Assembly: GCA_015501605.1 (NCBI GenBank)
Contig: JADNRZ010000005.1
Coordinates: forward strand, 1,178,001-1,242,000
DNA from: Panaeolus papilionaceus
Lineage: Eukaryota > Basidiomycota > Agaricomycetes > Agaricales
Direction: 5' to 3'
Length of the DNA stretch: 64,000 bases
The notes below the pieces were generated by a model. It was not told where the DNA came from. It made no database searches and saw only the letters and a program-made list of their open reading frames with translations. Position numbers and translations under genes: made by a program. Below, piece by piece: positions 10,735-23,923 of the stretch; within the stretch, counting starts at the first letter, position 1, and every line of letters begins with the position of its first letter.

Positions 10735-11522
10735 TTTTTGGTGTGGCCCGCAGTGAAATACTCAGTTGCAATAGTTGGGACAACACTGGTGAACTCGTAT
10801 TCAAAAACTGAGCTCAGACGAAATCAAATGAAATTTAAGCCAGTGGCCATGCATTTGAAGACAAAAAGACAGAGTGCGATGATGATCAATGAAGGTTGAC
10901 AATGGTATGATGACAGAATGGAGAGTAAAAAGGAAATGTATGCATGGCTGTGTGTGTGGGTATGCGCAATATGATGATTGAAGGCATGAAACGACGTGCG
11001 AGTGCGAGAGAGAGAATGCAAAAGCGGATCCTGATTACAGAAAATGCAAGATGAACACGATGAGAGGAAGATATACAAGCGATGATGCGTAGGATGAGAG
11101 AAACAGAGAGAGAGAAAGAGGAAAGAAAAGGCCAGATAGAGACCGAAAAAAGGAAGTGCCAACAGTAAAAGGATACGCAAAAGATCTAGTTATCCAAAAA
11201 GATATCCCAAGAACCGAAGACCATACAGAAAAACATAAAAAAGAGACAAACGGAAAATGGAAAGAGGACGGTGGTACATAAATCCAAACACGACAGGAGA
11301 AAGAGAAAAGTAATTCCAACCATGATGCATAATTATCTGAATGTTACAACAGCGAAACAAAATAACGATACTGAAAAACCCTTGTGCTATGTTTTGTCCA
11401 ATATCCAAAAGAAACGCGCGGAAGAATTTGGCACGCACGGAAGGGTAAAGGGGGAGGAAAGTTATAGCGAGTTGCCCCGATCATGATAGGAAAATATGAC
11501 GGATGGTCATTCAGAACCAGGT
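10735..11522. other. 3' flank of the RNA-binding protein gene
   Basis: Strongly purine-rich on the plus strand (long GA runs around 10985-11160). Minus-strand frames here read as hydrophobic Ser/Phe/Leu chains, which is what pyrimidine-rich DNA gives by composition alone. I read it as the 3' untranslated region and spacer after the stop codon at 11523. Confidence 0.5.
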
Positions 11523-14500
11523 TCATCGGTGACTTTGTGATGAGGGTATGATGGGAGGTGGAGTCGATGATGTGAGAGCCGACGAGTCCTGCGATGACGA
11601 CAACTGCTGCATAGCCGCAGCCTGAAGCTGAAGCTGAGACAGCTGAAAGGCAACACTTCCACCCATCGGTGTCGTGCTGCTTCCTCCATCCTTCGATATT
11701 CCCCTCCTCGCATGAATCGGCAAACGAGGCTTTCCCGCCGCAGTAGTATGCGCAGACTCCGACCCAGACCTCTTCATAAGGGGAGTCTGCATCTTGGGCA
11801 GCTCAGGGGACAACGACGACCTTGTATCCCCGCTCTTGTTAGCGCTGCTGCTGACTCCCATGGCTCCACTACCGAGCGCGTTGTCCAGGCTACTCGACGT
11901 TCCCCGTGCGCGGCTAGCCCCCACTGAATGAGTACGCGAAATTGTGCTACCCATGCTGGAACTCACGACTATCCCGGCCGCATCGTTCTCGCGATATTGG
12001 GCATACCACGGGTTAACAGATTCGGAATCCTGTGTTGGCGGTTCATGCGTATTCGAGTCTTCAGCACGGTTGGTGCTCGCACCCGCCTCACCTTCTGTCT
12101 GGGTGTTTCCGCCCTCTTGAAATTGCGATGGTGGCTGGTTTGAAGCGTCCGAGGTATCAACACCTGCATCACCGTGGTGTTGCTGTTGCTGCTGAAGTGC
12201 CATCGGGAAATAGTTTGGGTCGAAGTACCCCTGAGGCTCAGCACCCGTTCCAGCCCTCTTTGGACTTGACATCGCATAGAAGTACGCGCCATGCGGGACA
12301 CCCATAGGCACATTCATCCCCATCATCACCGCACTCCCTGAACCCTGTCCATCGGGAGCAGCCATATCATGCCTCTGCCCCTGCCCTTCGCCACCCTCGC
12401 CACCCCCCGCATTAACGCTCATATTCACATTCATGTTCATATTCATATTCACGTTCCCCATCGCCATGAGCGGGACACCCATCATATTCATGTTCATCCC
12501 CACAGTAGCCATTGGGACATGATGAACAGGCGCACCAACAGCGGGGTTGATAAATGGGTTGGCAACAGCGGCCATCTCTCCAGGACGGCCAAAGAAGGTA
12601 CCAGGCGACATGGCGACGCCAGGTGAGAATGCACCTGGAACGTTGGCGAGATTTAAGCGCATATGCATTGGAGATGGCTGGGGCATGTGTTGGGCATGAG
12701 CATGAGCGTGGGCCGCTGCCGCTGCTGCATGGGCGCGTGCGTGAGCGTGATGAGCAGCATGCATGTGGGCGGGATTGGTATGGATAGGCACCCCGCCGCC
12801 GCCAGCAATCTGATTGGGGATCATGTCACCGGCACCGGAATGAGAATCGACAGTGGTATTAGCGCGCTGAGCGTCAGCAGACGCGCCGGGTTGAGCCTGC
12901 ACGTTCCTGGATTGTCGAGAATGAGCCGATTCCTCGGTGCTGACGCTTGCACTAGACCTTCGACTCTTCGAACCGTCGTCTCTGGCTTTGGCATCGTTGG
13001 CGGAGGGTGCCCTATCCCCTGCGTTATTGTTGGGACCAGATGTGCCTGAATTGGGCGCCAAAAACGTGAAGGGAGGCATGGATGGCGTTATGGGCAATCC
13101 TAATGGGGTATGCTGATAATGTTGCTGTTGGTATGCGTGGTGATAAGCCGTTGGGTAAAGGTGGTATGGAGATCCCATGCTTGGGTGATACAGAGGAGAT
13201 AGTGACATGCCGTGTCCTAGAGGAGTGTGTGGTGAGCCAGGGAAAGAGACGTGGGGGACGGGTGGAAGAGAAATAGGTCCAGGGTGATGATGTTGTCGTG
13301 ATGCAGCGTGCTGTTGGTATGATTGCGGTTGTTGGGATGGGTGTTGCTGTTGTTGTGAGTATTGTTGATGTTGGTAAGTGGAAGCCATATGATGAGTGCG
13401 GAGATTCTGCTGAGCAAGCTTACGTTCTTGCGTCTGATGTCGTTCAGAAGCCCGAGTGGGTCCTGAGCCCGATGAGACGGCAGAGCTTGGAGCAGACTCT
13501 GGAGCGCTCTTCGGTGCTGTCGAGGGTGTACTAGATATAGAAGTGGACGACGACGCCGTAGAAGAAGATGGGGCATTGCTAATGGCGGGCGAAATGCCAG
13601 AGGCCGATGTTGAGCTTGAAATTGCAGAAGACTGGCGAGCGGAGTCGAAGCGGCTCTCGGCATAACTCTGACTGAGTATATTTCGCGATGTCGATGACTT
13701 CGCAGGTGACGAGAGGAAGCGTGTTGCGCCTAGTGCTTGCGCCAAATTGTCCATATCGACATCTTTTCTCGAGGAGTTTGATGGTTTCGAGGTTGCAGGG
13801 GAAGATGTAGGAGCAGAGGAGGAACCTGCCCCAAATATACGCGAAAAATGTTGATGATGTGGTAGCGGCTGCGGTTGAAGAAGAGAATGGGAATGATCTC
13901 TTAGAGGGCTCGGAACTTGGAAATGTGGTTGTTTAGGGGAGGGGCCTTGGTGTAGATGTTGACCGAGCGGCGATGGTAGTTGTGATTGCTGCGTAGACCT
14001 CGGTTGTGATGAGAAGTTTGGGTGATGTTGGGCAGAATGCATTCGCATGGACTGCATCTCATAAGGCGAACTAGGCCCCGAAGGAGGAATAAAGTCGTAT
14101 CTGTAACCGGGGGGAAGGGCAACAGACATCTGGTTCTGACTTGTCATTGCAGACAATGGTTTCATGGAAGGTATTGTGGAGGTTGAATTTGGCAAGGAAG
14201 ACGGCATTGCGAGGCCGGGATGGTTAAGGAGACTGCTCTGAAGGAACTTGTCATGGTGCACCTTGAGCTGACGCCCACCGTACTCATATCTACAAATATG
14301 GGTTCACGGTCAGCTCGTTCAGTCAATGGAAAAAGATAGGAAATGACGATGGGGTCGAACGGGACATGAACGCTGTGAATTCCCCTTTCAGAATCCAAGC
14401 AGTGTTGAGTCAACAGCGGGGGAATTCGAACGAAAACTGAAGAAAATGACATCATAATTTCCGAAGCGGTCGCACCACGTTGGTAGCGTGTCTCGGGAAG

Positions 14501-15518
14501 GTAACAACGAGAGTTGCGTGTATCAACTCGGAGTTGGACGAGAATAGGAGATGGGGAAAGTTAATGGAACCACAAGTACTCACCCATTAAACATCCTCAT
14601 CGCACGGTCAGCATCATGCTCCGTTGCGAATGATACGGTGCCAAAACCGCGAGATCTACCGTCAGCTCCCAGAGCTACGTCGGCCCTCAAAATTGTGCCA
14701 GCTTGTCTGAAGAGGTCCTTTAGATCCTGCCATTGACAGTGAAAGGGAAGCTGAGTGACATTGGTAGGCAGAATGGAACGGTTAAGAGAATATTATAGTC
14801 AGTCCACCATAAGAATTGAGACGATGGGAATGCTCTCACATTTCCAACGAAAAGACTTCTGGATGAACTGCTGTCTGCAAGGTAACTGGAGGATACTGAA
14901 TCGTCTGGGTGAAGTTGTGCTGACGCGTTTGACACGGCGGGTGAATGGATGCCCATATGGGATAGATGAGAATTGGCGAGATCCATTGCAGAGAGGATAC
15001 TATTCGCTGAACCTGCAGTTGAGTTTATTGACATTCCAGCAGAGGCCATTGTGGCGAGGTAGGCTGGATCATATTCTGGCATGAGTCTGTCGAGACGAAC
15101 CTCGAGAATCCGTGTCTGCCACGAATAACCGTTGAACATATCTACCGCCCTTCCTGCATCCTCTGCTGTTGCTAGAAGAACAGTACCATAACCGCGTGAT
15201 CTGTTGTCTGGACCTAGAGATACGTCGGCGCGTAGTACAGTTCCTGCTTTGCGAAATAGATCTTTTAGATCCTGCCAGCGTACTCTGTATGGCAACTGTA
15301 TTCAGAGTATTATAAGTTGAAATGATGGAAATATAAAGAGTTAAACGTACATTCCCAACGAATAATTGTGTCCTAGTATCCTTCGCAGGCAATGATCTAG
15401 GGTCCGGTGATGGTCTTGAGGAAGTAGCATGATGAATAATGGCCTCGATGGCATCGTCTGTAGGCTTTGCTGGGGGTTCCGTGTCTTTGGACTGGTGAAA
15501 CTGTGTATCGTCGGACAT
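11523..15518 (-). CDS. Two-RRM RNA-binding protein with long low-complexity tail
   Basis: About 1185 residues in four exons: 15351-15518, 14840-15295, 14584-14750, 11523-14289. Two RNA recognition motifs lie near residues 50-140 and 205-285. Each has an RNP2-like segment (TQLFVGN or RSLFVGN followed by LPY or LPF), a WQDLKDLFR helix, and an RNP1 segment (NRSRGYGTVLLAT and GRSRGFGTVSFAT). This layout resembles the Gbp2/Hrb1 family of hnRNP-like mRNA-binding proteins, but the tail is far longer. The remaining 900 residues are disordered: Ser-rich, Gln/His-rich, a His-Ala repeat stretch and an Asn/Met repeat (MNMNMNVNMSVN). Such tails often drive granule formation. Both introns inside the RRMs cut right after the RNP2 strand, suggesting an old domain duplication. 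A nuclear mRNA-binding or export role is inferred. Confidence 0.88.
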
Positions 15519-18500
15519 GAGAGAGGAGAAAAGGAGAAAGCAATTAAAAAATGGCAACACACGGTTCGTCGATGATCCATAAGCGGATGAAAGGAGAGGG
15601 CGAATTAAATTTTTTGGTTCCAGATTTGAATATAAATAATTAAAAAGGAGTTAAAAAGAGAGAACAGAAATTAGCGCTGATCGTGTATGCAGCGCTCCTG
15701 GATAAAAAGGTCGACGGTTGTAAAACAGAAATCCGTTCTCTTTCAATAAAAAAGATAATTGAATCTCAAAGTCAAGTAGAAACCATTTAAAACGACGTCA
15801 CTGCCTGTGAACTTTACGCTCCACCAAAATCATTCCCCCGTATCATTCTTATTGGCTGAACAATTTGGTCTAGACTCTTAGCAACTCTCCACCATTCTTG
15901 GCACCGAACCTCTCCGACTGCTTTTGTTCCATTTTCAACATAAAATAAAATTTTATATCCGATTTCCCCCTCAACTACACTTTTTTCTCCGATTTTTACC
16001 TAGAAAGTCTCATGAATTCACTGATATAAATGACACATTGCTGTGCGATGTGCGTTTCCCAACGCAGTTCAAGGTCAAGGCTTTTTTGATCGGGGCTGAG
16101 TCATTGACGCAATCAACCAGTCAACGGCGTGGGCGCAGCTCAACATCACCATTCCTCGTTGGCGACATGAAGGGTACAATCTACACCACTATACACGTAT
16201 TACCCGCACCTGCCGTCCACATCTGCTGACATTGATAAATAATTACTGCAAAGGAGTGATCATGTCGAAAGATTCCATTCTTTATTCCATCTTGTACAAA
16301 AGATAACGAAAAAGACATGGTCCAGACCACTTGGTATCTGATCAACTGTTTTTCCCTCTAAACTCCAACCTAAACTGGGAAGTTTGTCTAAAGACGGACG
16401 TTGAATGCATGTGCCTGACGCAATGTGAGCACACGAGCCACAAAAACGCACCAAAACCACCATATCCTTCACCGCAAGGTCAACAGGCTCAACAGAAACC
16501 GAGAAAGGATTGGGGTCTATAATCATTTCGCCTGCACTGCTGACATGGGTTATTTATCCCAATTGAAAAATGGTTGATAAATCTTTTGTATCGTGTTTAA
16601 GTTTTTCAAAGATTTATTGCCATGAAATATTTTAAAATTCCCAAATATTTATACGGAATTTACAGAGCACAACAATTTAAACACGGATCAAAAGATTTTT
16701 ATAGTCATTTTCGGGCAAGAACAATAAGGCATGCCCAGCAGTACCAACTCGCTCCCGCTGTGTTTGGCAGACAAAAGGCCATACAGCCGGCACCTATTAT
16801 TTTTCGGCATGGAAAATACCTTGATAAATTCATTGTACCTTGTCAAAGTTTTACGGACTGAACAATTGGACGAAAATGTTAAGTTTTTTGACCACAACTA
16901 TTCCCTATAAATGTTTTGATAATATTAAACAAGGATCAATGAGTTTTTCCGTTCTGATAAATAGCCCCTGCCAGCAGTGCTGTCAAAGCCTTCGAACCTC
17001 TGACTCAAAGTCCCCACATAGCCGGTTCCAACCAGGGGTTTGCCGTGTGAGAGACGCCGAGACGCCGAGTGCATTTAAGGTGTAAGGACGAGGTTTTCAT
17101 TCTGAGTTGCTCCACACTTGTCCGGATGCATGGGTGATCATGTAAAATCTTCCAGAAACACTCCAACACCTGTAATAGCGCCGAATGCGAATACCCATAT
17201 TTTTCAAGCGCCATAGTCAACCTAAAGGAGTGGTTTCCACCTTGCAGAACCTATGCCAGAACATCTGCCTGAGCGCTAAGCGCCAGATTATCAATACTCC
17301 TGCAGGAACCCAATTTTTGTCGGCAGAAAAATTATTGGTGTTTGAAAAGGTTTATATTCCAGCCTTTCGAGTGGTTGGGATGCAACCCTGTCATAGGACT
17401 AATAGCCAACACGTAGTTCCATCGATACCTATCACACCATTTCGGTGACTCGGGGACGATGAACCCCTTCCATTTTTCAGTCGTTGCCTTGGAGTCTACT
17501 TGACTCGAGCGGGAAAACTCTCAATGAAGAGTGTTCCCTATGCTACAACTACTCGATCACAACCGCCCTTCATAGACGTCCGAATCGATTGCTTTCAGCA
17601 TCTCGCAGTTCATTTTCTGGATTCGCCTCGCTTCAGGTGTCCGAAAAGCAAAGGAGTGGTCAGAATGAGGATTCTGGGGTGGCAATAATACGAGATATGA
17701 ATGAAAACAAGGTACGTCAAGCTCGGAAATTGTGACTCTTTCATTTTTCTTCGACCCTTGAGAAACTGACGACTTGCTCTGTAGCAGGCACACGCTCATG
17801 TCGCCAATATTCAAGTTGCACCCCATATCGTGTCCTGTCCATGTCCCTCTGAAGTAGGTCTGAAATATCTCCTGTTGCCCTTATTGGATGAAGGACAATG
17901 ACAGCAGTTGGCTATCTAGGATTAGTGTGTCTAGGCCATGACTATGAGTCTATAAAAACATTCGAAGAACTTCGAAAGACAAGACGTGATATCTGCACCA
18001 CGATCATCATACCCATGATATGATTGTAACCAAATTTATTCGGCTGCTGAGTCGTTGAACAACCGTGGCTCCCCTAAAACTACCAACAACGCGGCCCATC
18101 GGCGAATGGGACAGCTAGTAACCTGACTCTCGGAGGAAGCATGGAGCTGAAGAATACGACCCTCGGAGCTTGCTGGTATGTGCCGCTTGCTCTCGTACAC
18201 ACGAGACATGTGTAGTCGGATAGCGCGCCGTAGCTTAGCGGTTTCAAATGAGGGGGGTGAGATGTGGGAGGTGGAGTTGTCGACACCTCACATGCTCATT
18301 CTTTGTATAAAATTTTCTCATTTCTTCTTGTATCCCCATGCGCGACTCGCAGATTCTAACTTAGTACTGGCATACGCCACATGTGTGTAAGTAAACTCCT
18401 TGTATACTGATTCACAACTACGATAAACACGCCTCTACCCCTTTCCCCGTGTTTGACTTTTCACCCCAGATTTTCCTGTCAACGCTCAGGGACCTATGAT

Positions 18501-20469
18501 CGCCGTTTAAGGCGAATGCCTTGTCGGACATCTGTGTCGTCATCATGCACTCACAGCCGCTTCGAAACTAACAGAAACATACAGCCCTGGCTTCAAGTGC
18601 TTTCAGGGCAGAGGAAGATAAATATGAGCAGGCTGGGTAGAGAAGCACTCCAACTTTGAAGCTTCGAGTTATTCAGAATGACCGCAAGTGACAGGTCGAT
18701 AATGAAGTGGAACAAAGTTGAACCCGGGACGTGGGCAACTTTCGCATCTGCGAATAGTACAAGGTCCAAAAATCCGAATCGTGAACCCGCACCCTGTTCC
18801 GGAGTCAGGTGCGGTGTTTGTGATTACTGTACAGGGTGGTTGAAGCAAGTGCGCGTCGTCCATGTCCGATTCATGCCGCAGTTATCAAGGCACGGGTCTC
18901 CCGGGTCAAATGCGTGTCCCAATTTAATTATGTAGCTCTCCTGTGACGTTATAAAGGCGTCATATTATCTCTATTGACATTTGGACCTACAAGAGTCCAA
19001 GTGTCTTCCTGACAGATACTCAGAGTGTATCAAGGTAGCGTGGCGCGCGGTGGTTTCCGAGTTGTTTCCCTCACCCAGTTCTGGGGATGACATTTTGCGG
19101 AACGTGCTGGCGGCCAAATGGCTTATTTTATATTCTGCGTTTACTGTGTAGTTTAGTAATGGGCACGTATTCATATTGGCTCCAACCGGATTTAAGAATA
19201 GTTAGCACAAGTCACAGCGGTGATCATGTTAGAGAGCCCAAGAGCATCTTGGAGAAGCGCCCATCAGTCATGCCATTGTCGGAAAAAAAATCAAGAAAAA
19301 CGGAAAAGTATTTACGCACCTTCGATAAACACCGACGCTGCTTGATATACTGACATCTGTTACAGCTGGGGGAATAGTTGTAAAGCCTCAACCTACTGGG
19401 ATAAAGAAGCTGTTCAGGACTCTCGGGCAGCATTGACCGTATATATGTGCGTGGAATGTCAAGATATTTTGCCTGAAATTGGCTCACTCGAGCACAACAG
19501 CTGCTGCTATCTTCCTATCTGTGCTGAACATCATAATGGCATCTTCTGGAGTTGGAGCTGATACTCCACCTATCAACGGCTCGAAGCGGCCGACATGTGC
19601 CTATATCCCCATCAGCAACGTTAACCGCAAGCGCTGACAGGCAAATCGTCATTTTTTCAACAATGAATCCCTGGCTGTTGTTTTTTCTCTGCTGTAGGTA
19701 TCGAAGGCCGTCGAGTCCTCTTACCCCGGCCATTACTTTGACGCACTCAGCACTCGGAATGTATGTGGTTTCGAATGGTTCGTGAAGACCGGAGATACTT
19801 TGGTTGGCTCACTCATTCGATGATCCCATAATGCCCGTGGCAACCTTGCCCAGACGCTGACTGGTTGTCAGTGGTCTCTCGCCGCCTTGAACTCTACCGC
19901 TACGTATACTTATCACCATTGCTGATTGCTTTTCACATTGAATTAGCGAGGCATTAAGGTTATGCACACTTGTCATTGACAGATCATTCAAATTGTCAAA
20001 CTAGCTCAATCACAGCCGTGTGACCTTCGAATTCCAACAGAAAAATACAATCTGCCCCTGTTTTCCTTTCTTCTAACACGTCCACGGTCGATATAACTAG
20101 CTAAACATTCGTCCTTCGTCGACTGCTTTATCTCAGTCAGCGATACAGACAATGGTACTGGGTTTGGGATCAGTCAACCCAACGAGGACGCAGTGATTGG
20201 CAGTCTGTGTGAAGAATCACAACATCCTTCCCGCGAGGCTCGAGGAATCAAGAGCAAGTGTCGAACATTTCAAATGTCGATCGATACTAACATACATTCG
20301 GCAGGTGCTAGGGTGTGAACCCTGGCATGAATAGAATTGCCTCGATCGTATAGGTACCCTGCCAATGCGAAGCTACAGATAACGGGTTTCGTCTGTTCCT
20401 CCCTCTTCCCCTTACTCCGAATCATCACCCCATATTCTCGATTCGTTATCTATTCCTTCCGCTGGTATC
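15519..20469. other. Gene-poor stretch
   Basis: About 5 kb without a gene I can support. The left 400 bases should be the promoter of the RNA-binding protein gene. Around 16.55-16.95 kb the DNA is AT-rich. Frames such as 16260-16526 on the minus strand code up to 88 residues but show no family feature, codon bias or splice partners. No tRNA fold or obvious transposon ends were seen. Old degraded repeats are possible. Confidence 0.45.
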
Positions 20470-21471
20470 ATGTATGACCCAGAAAATCCGCAAAGGGGCT
20501 GCAAGCTTTATATTACGACAGACATACGGGAAGACGACATGGTCATTGCGTGAGTATTCATCCGAAATCCGTACGGTGCCTCTTATGAACCCGACCGCAG
20601 CATCATGGGCAGAGCCGGTCACGGAAAAACTGCAGTAAGAAGCCCTCTCGAGTCATGATAGGAATTTAATTTACAGAAATTTTTGAAGTTTCTTAACATG
20701 CTTGCAGAATCCTTTGGGGGTGATGTTGAAAGAGTGACGCGCTATACCGCGAACTTGAAGCTGGATACAAGTCGGAAGTTCACATTCTATCGCCTACACT
20801 CAAACCACTCGGTTTACCAGAACAAGCTTGTCTTTCTTGATACACCGGGATTCGATGAAGACGAGACGAACCCAAGGCTTGCCGATATCATCAATGATAC
20901 AAACGGAAAAATGAAGGAATCGTGCGTAGATTTATTAGTAGTGTTTTCATGGCGAGGGTTGAATGGCTTGCTTGTTTTCCCTGGTGTAGCGTCACACCCA
21001 AAAAGCTGGCAGGTATTATATACCTCTATAATTGCAGCCAAGGTCACAACGGGGTACTCGGACGGGGGGCCTCAGAAGAGCCAACTACAAAAAACTTCAA
21101 ATCAATGGTAGATGCATGCGAGAAAGGCGCAGGTTGCATAACGTTTGCAACCTGGAACTGGGACGCTGACGACAATGGCAAACCGGAACGGCAACTTGAT
21201 CATGAAGGCGAGATAGACACCTTCACGGAAACACGAAAAGTGAGGAGACCTTTTATCCCAACCATACGTACTGTATGTGCTAATTTCGAGCAAGGCCATA
21301 ACGCAAGGTGCACAATTCAACAAATTTTTAGGCACTGCAACTTCCGCTCGGGGCATAGTAGACTCTCTGGCACCCAACACCTCCACGCCAGAACCCGTAC
21401 TACGGCCCCACTCACCTTCTCTACTCTCTGCAATCGGAAATTTTTTCAAACAGCTGTGCTGCTGCTCCTAG
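20470..21471 (+). CDS. G-domain protein A of a tandem family
   Basis: About 261 residues in five exons: 20470-20549, 20601-20634, 20677-20921, 20990-21239, 21295-21471. The G1/Walker A loop is MGRAGHGKTA; an intron lies just before it and another just after it, as in the two copies downstream. G3 is FLDTPGFDED. Strand five reads AGIIYLYN, and the G4 position reads FATWNWDAD, the T-x-W type seen in fungal G-domain proteins rather than the classical N/TKxD. The C-terminus ends FFKQLCCCS, a candidate S-acylation site. The fold places it with AIG1/MMR_HSR1-like P-loop GTPases expanded in Agaricomycetes; the function is unknown. Its stop lies 2 bases from the stop of a convergent gene. The last intron uses an AAG acceptor, chosen because it aligns with the paralogues. 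Confidence 0.85.
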
Positions 21472-21473
21472 TG

Positions 21474-22310
21474 TTAATCAAACAAATGTGCGTCTATTAC
21501 GCTCTGTATGAATTCCGCGGTGGTTATCCATATATACTTGATGAGACGTCCTTGTAGGTCGATACCGAAGCGAAAGAATTGTGAACGGATGGGACCTATT
21601 GGAAATGTTTCGATACGACCGAGCATGGCAAGAGCAGCAGACTGTTCATCAAAACGACCATCGACCAGCCAATTGAACTCTCGTACGCAGGCAGCAATAT
21701 CTGGAGCTCTTTCCATGGGACTGTAGAGTCCTACCGAGGGCCCCAGTCCCGTATATCCTGGGTAGACGGTGATTGGGCGAAATACGACGATAGTAGTAGA
21801 AATGCAGGGCGCTGCAAGCTTGCAAACCTGCCTGCCGCAGCGGTCAATACACGAAGTCCCATTTCGAACGTGATGCATAAATATGTCGACGATTTTCATA
21901 CGTATGTAAGGTGATTGATCTGCTAACCCAGCTCGTGCCTTGTAGGGATTGTAAAAGTAGGGGTTGGATGAGCCCGATGGCAAACGAGCCTGTTAGAGTC
22001 AGAGCCGATCGTGGGATTTTCAAGTAAACAACCACCCCAGGACGGACCCCAAGTCCGTTACGATATTCTACCATCATCACCTCTTGACATTTTGCTCGGT
22101 GCTCTAAGTTTTCTCTTGGGCTCTCTGGAATCTCGGTTAAACGTGCAGAGTCTAGTCGTAAAATCATTCGAACAAGTACTTCAACGCCTGTCAAATGAGA
22201 GCCTCTCACCCATTGTCGTCCCTGTTACGCGTCAGACGCCAAATCATGAAAGAAAGTTCAGTTCACCAACCCATTCAATACACCAACAGCATCGACGACA
22301 TTCTTCAGTA
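21474..22310 (-). CDS. Unrecognised gene, C-terminal part
   Basis: Three consecutive minus-strand exons in matching phase suggest a real gene: 22267 up to about 22310 (reading FLLKNVVDAVGVLNGL), 22036-22221 and 21474-21989. Both introns, 45 and 46 nt, have GT-AG ends and CTGAC or CTAAC branch-like sites near the acceptor. The protein contains RGSHLTGVEVLVRMILRLD, GSSNPYFYNPYKARAGL, YPGYTGLGPSVGLYSPMERA and ACVREFNWLVDGRFDEQS. I recognise no family. The true start lies in further upstream exons that I could not place, so this may be a truncated or decaying gene. It converges on G-domain gene A with only 2 bases between stop codons. Confidence 0.45.
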
Positions 22311-22904
22311 GAAACACTGTTCAAACTAGCCACATCTCAGGTTTCACTTGTTACCTGGACTGAGAAGCCGTTACTTGTTATCATGCAAAGACAAACCGAT
22401 AATCTGACATTCACTCTGTCAATCTAACTCTTTGAGGTAAATTATCCAGACATACATGTCTGACTTTCAAATGTCACTAGCACGACACAGGAAACTTGAC
22501 ACGGTTATTCAGATATAAGCTTTTCTTCTCACAACATTCAAAGCACTGGCTCACTGGGAATACTATCTGAACTGCTTTCTTTACAATCGGTGGTTCAGGC
22601 TGTCCGACGACTATGGTTCATCAATTCAATGACCATGACAGCACGTGGAAGCTAACGCACAGCCAATCCTCTTGCAGTGACGATCGAGTAGTAAGGCTCT
22701 GTTGCTGAACCTTTGGGATTGCTTTACTCCAACTTTGACAACAACGAAGTACAGTACCTAACCCTGATTTCGACATTACGGATCATGAGAGCCCTCAGGA
22801 AGACAAGTTACATATATACGGCTGTCCTTTCTGCTCCGTCCACTTGTCCCCTCAGTACCATATAGCTCAAAGTCTTCCGCAAAGACGTCCTCGTCCTCGT
22901 CTCC
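22311..22904. other. Spacer and promoter of G-domain gene B
   Basis: May hold unplaced 5' exons of the minus-strand unknown gene on the left and the promoter of gene B on the right. An ATATATA stretch lies about 95 bases before the gene B start. Nothing else is clear. Confidence 0.4.
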
Positions 22905-23923
22905 ATGGCTGGTTCAACCTACAAATCGATTGCCCCTCGACTTATTGAAGTAACTCCTACATCTAATCCAAGCGATTCAGACATTGTTATTGCGTGAGTC
23001 CCTTTGCGAATGTCCTCCACAGTGCATGTATCGACCTTCACTCACGATTCTTCGCGTATTTCTGTGATCCGTTGATCCATGAAATAGTGTTGTAGGCAAA
23101 TTGGCACACGGAAAGACATCGGTAAATACATGGTCACTCTTTTTGACTCGAAATATACTCACTGCCAGCTTCGCAAGCTCATTGAATTACTCGCGAACCC
23201 TGATGAAATGGAAGTATTAAAAGAAGAACCTGGCTATGGTATTCCAGTTGTTACAGTTCGTCGTCTGCATGGGTGGTATCAAGATAGGCTGGTCTTTATC
23301 GATACGCCCGGCTTTGGAGAGCCAGAGAACACATTAGACGTCGTACTTGACAACGTAAAGAAATGTCTGCATAAATTGTACGTATGGATTCGGCTGGAGT
23401 GTTGCCAAAGTTTACATTACACTTCAGCAAGTATAACCAACTGGGGGGCATCATATATCTCTACGCTTTCAACAACCAGAACTCTCCGACGCTGGCCGAC
23501 AATTGGCCCACTGAAGCACCCACCGGGAGCGAACTTATTTCCATGACACAGTTGTGCCCTCAGGACCGCATTGTATTCACAACATGTGATTGGGCAAGGC
23601 CTTCCGACGAAGCGCAACGCAACCAGATAGAGGACTTCATTGAAAAACGCAAGGTAAGGTGGTCCTCTTTTCCCGATAAGCACATTTCCCGCCCATCTGA
23701 TATCCAAAAGAAACGAACAGGAGCGGCAAAATGGAGAAAATTCCTAAGCAATCAAGAGAGCGCACGAGCTATCGTGTCTGCGATAATGGAGAACATCCCG
23801 CAGCCTCTGTGTCGCTGTTCGATGGTCGAGTCGTCCGAGCCACCTTTCTGGGGCCGTTTGGCAAGATCATTTAAGAACGTCATTTGCTGCTGCGTAAAAG
23901 AAGAAGGTCAAGTTCACAAATAA
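22905..23923 (+). CDS. G-domain protein B of a tandem family
   Basis: About 256 residues in five exons: 22905-22993, 23088-23121, 23169-23377, 23428-23653, 23711-23923. Exon 2 is 34 nt and encodes the Walker A loop (VVGKLAHGKTS), exactly the size and position of exon 2 in copies A and C. G3 is FIDTPGFGEP, strand five is GGIIYLYAF, and the G4 position is FTTCDWARP. The last exon starts KRTGAAKWRKFLSNQESA, and the tail carries NVICCCVKEEG, a Cys triplet placed like that of protein A. The biochemical role is unknown; GTP binding is inferred from the G motifs. Copies A and B keep the catalytic DTPG motif, so both could hydrolyse GTP. Confidence 0.85.

Noticed and set aside
10824..11438. Minus-strand hydrophobic frames that look like membrane proteins
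   Set aside because: The DNA is purine-rich on the plus strand, so minus-strand frames are Ser/Phe/Leu-rich by composition. They have no homologous feature or splice partner.
12032..13049. Several plus-strand frames of 80-128 codons
   Set aside because: They lie opposite the low-complexity tail of the RNA-binding protein and mirror its repeats; their composition is explained by the antisense of that gene.
18200..18300. Possible tRNA suggested by a TAGCTTAGCGGTTTC-like segment
   Set aside because: The acceptor, anticodon and T stems do not pair in a tRNA layout.
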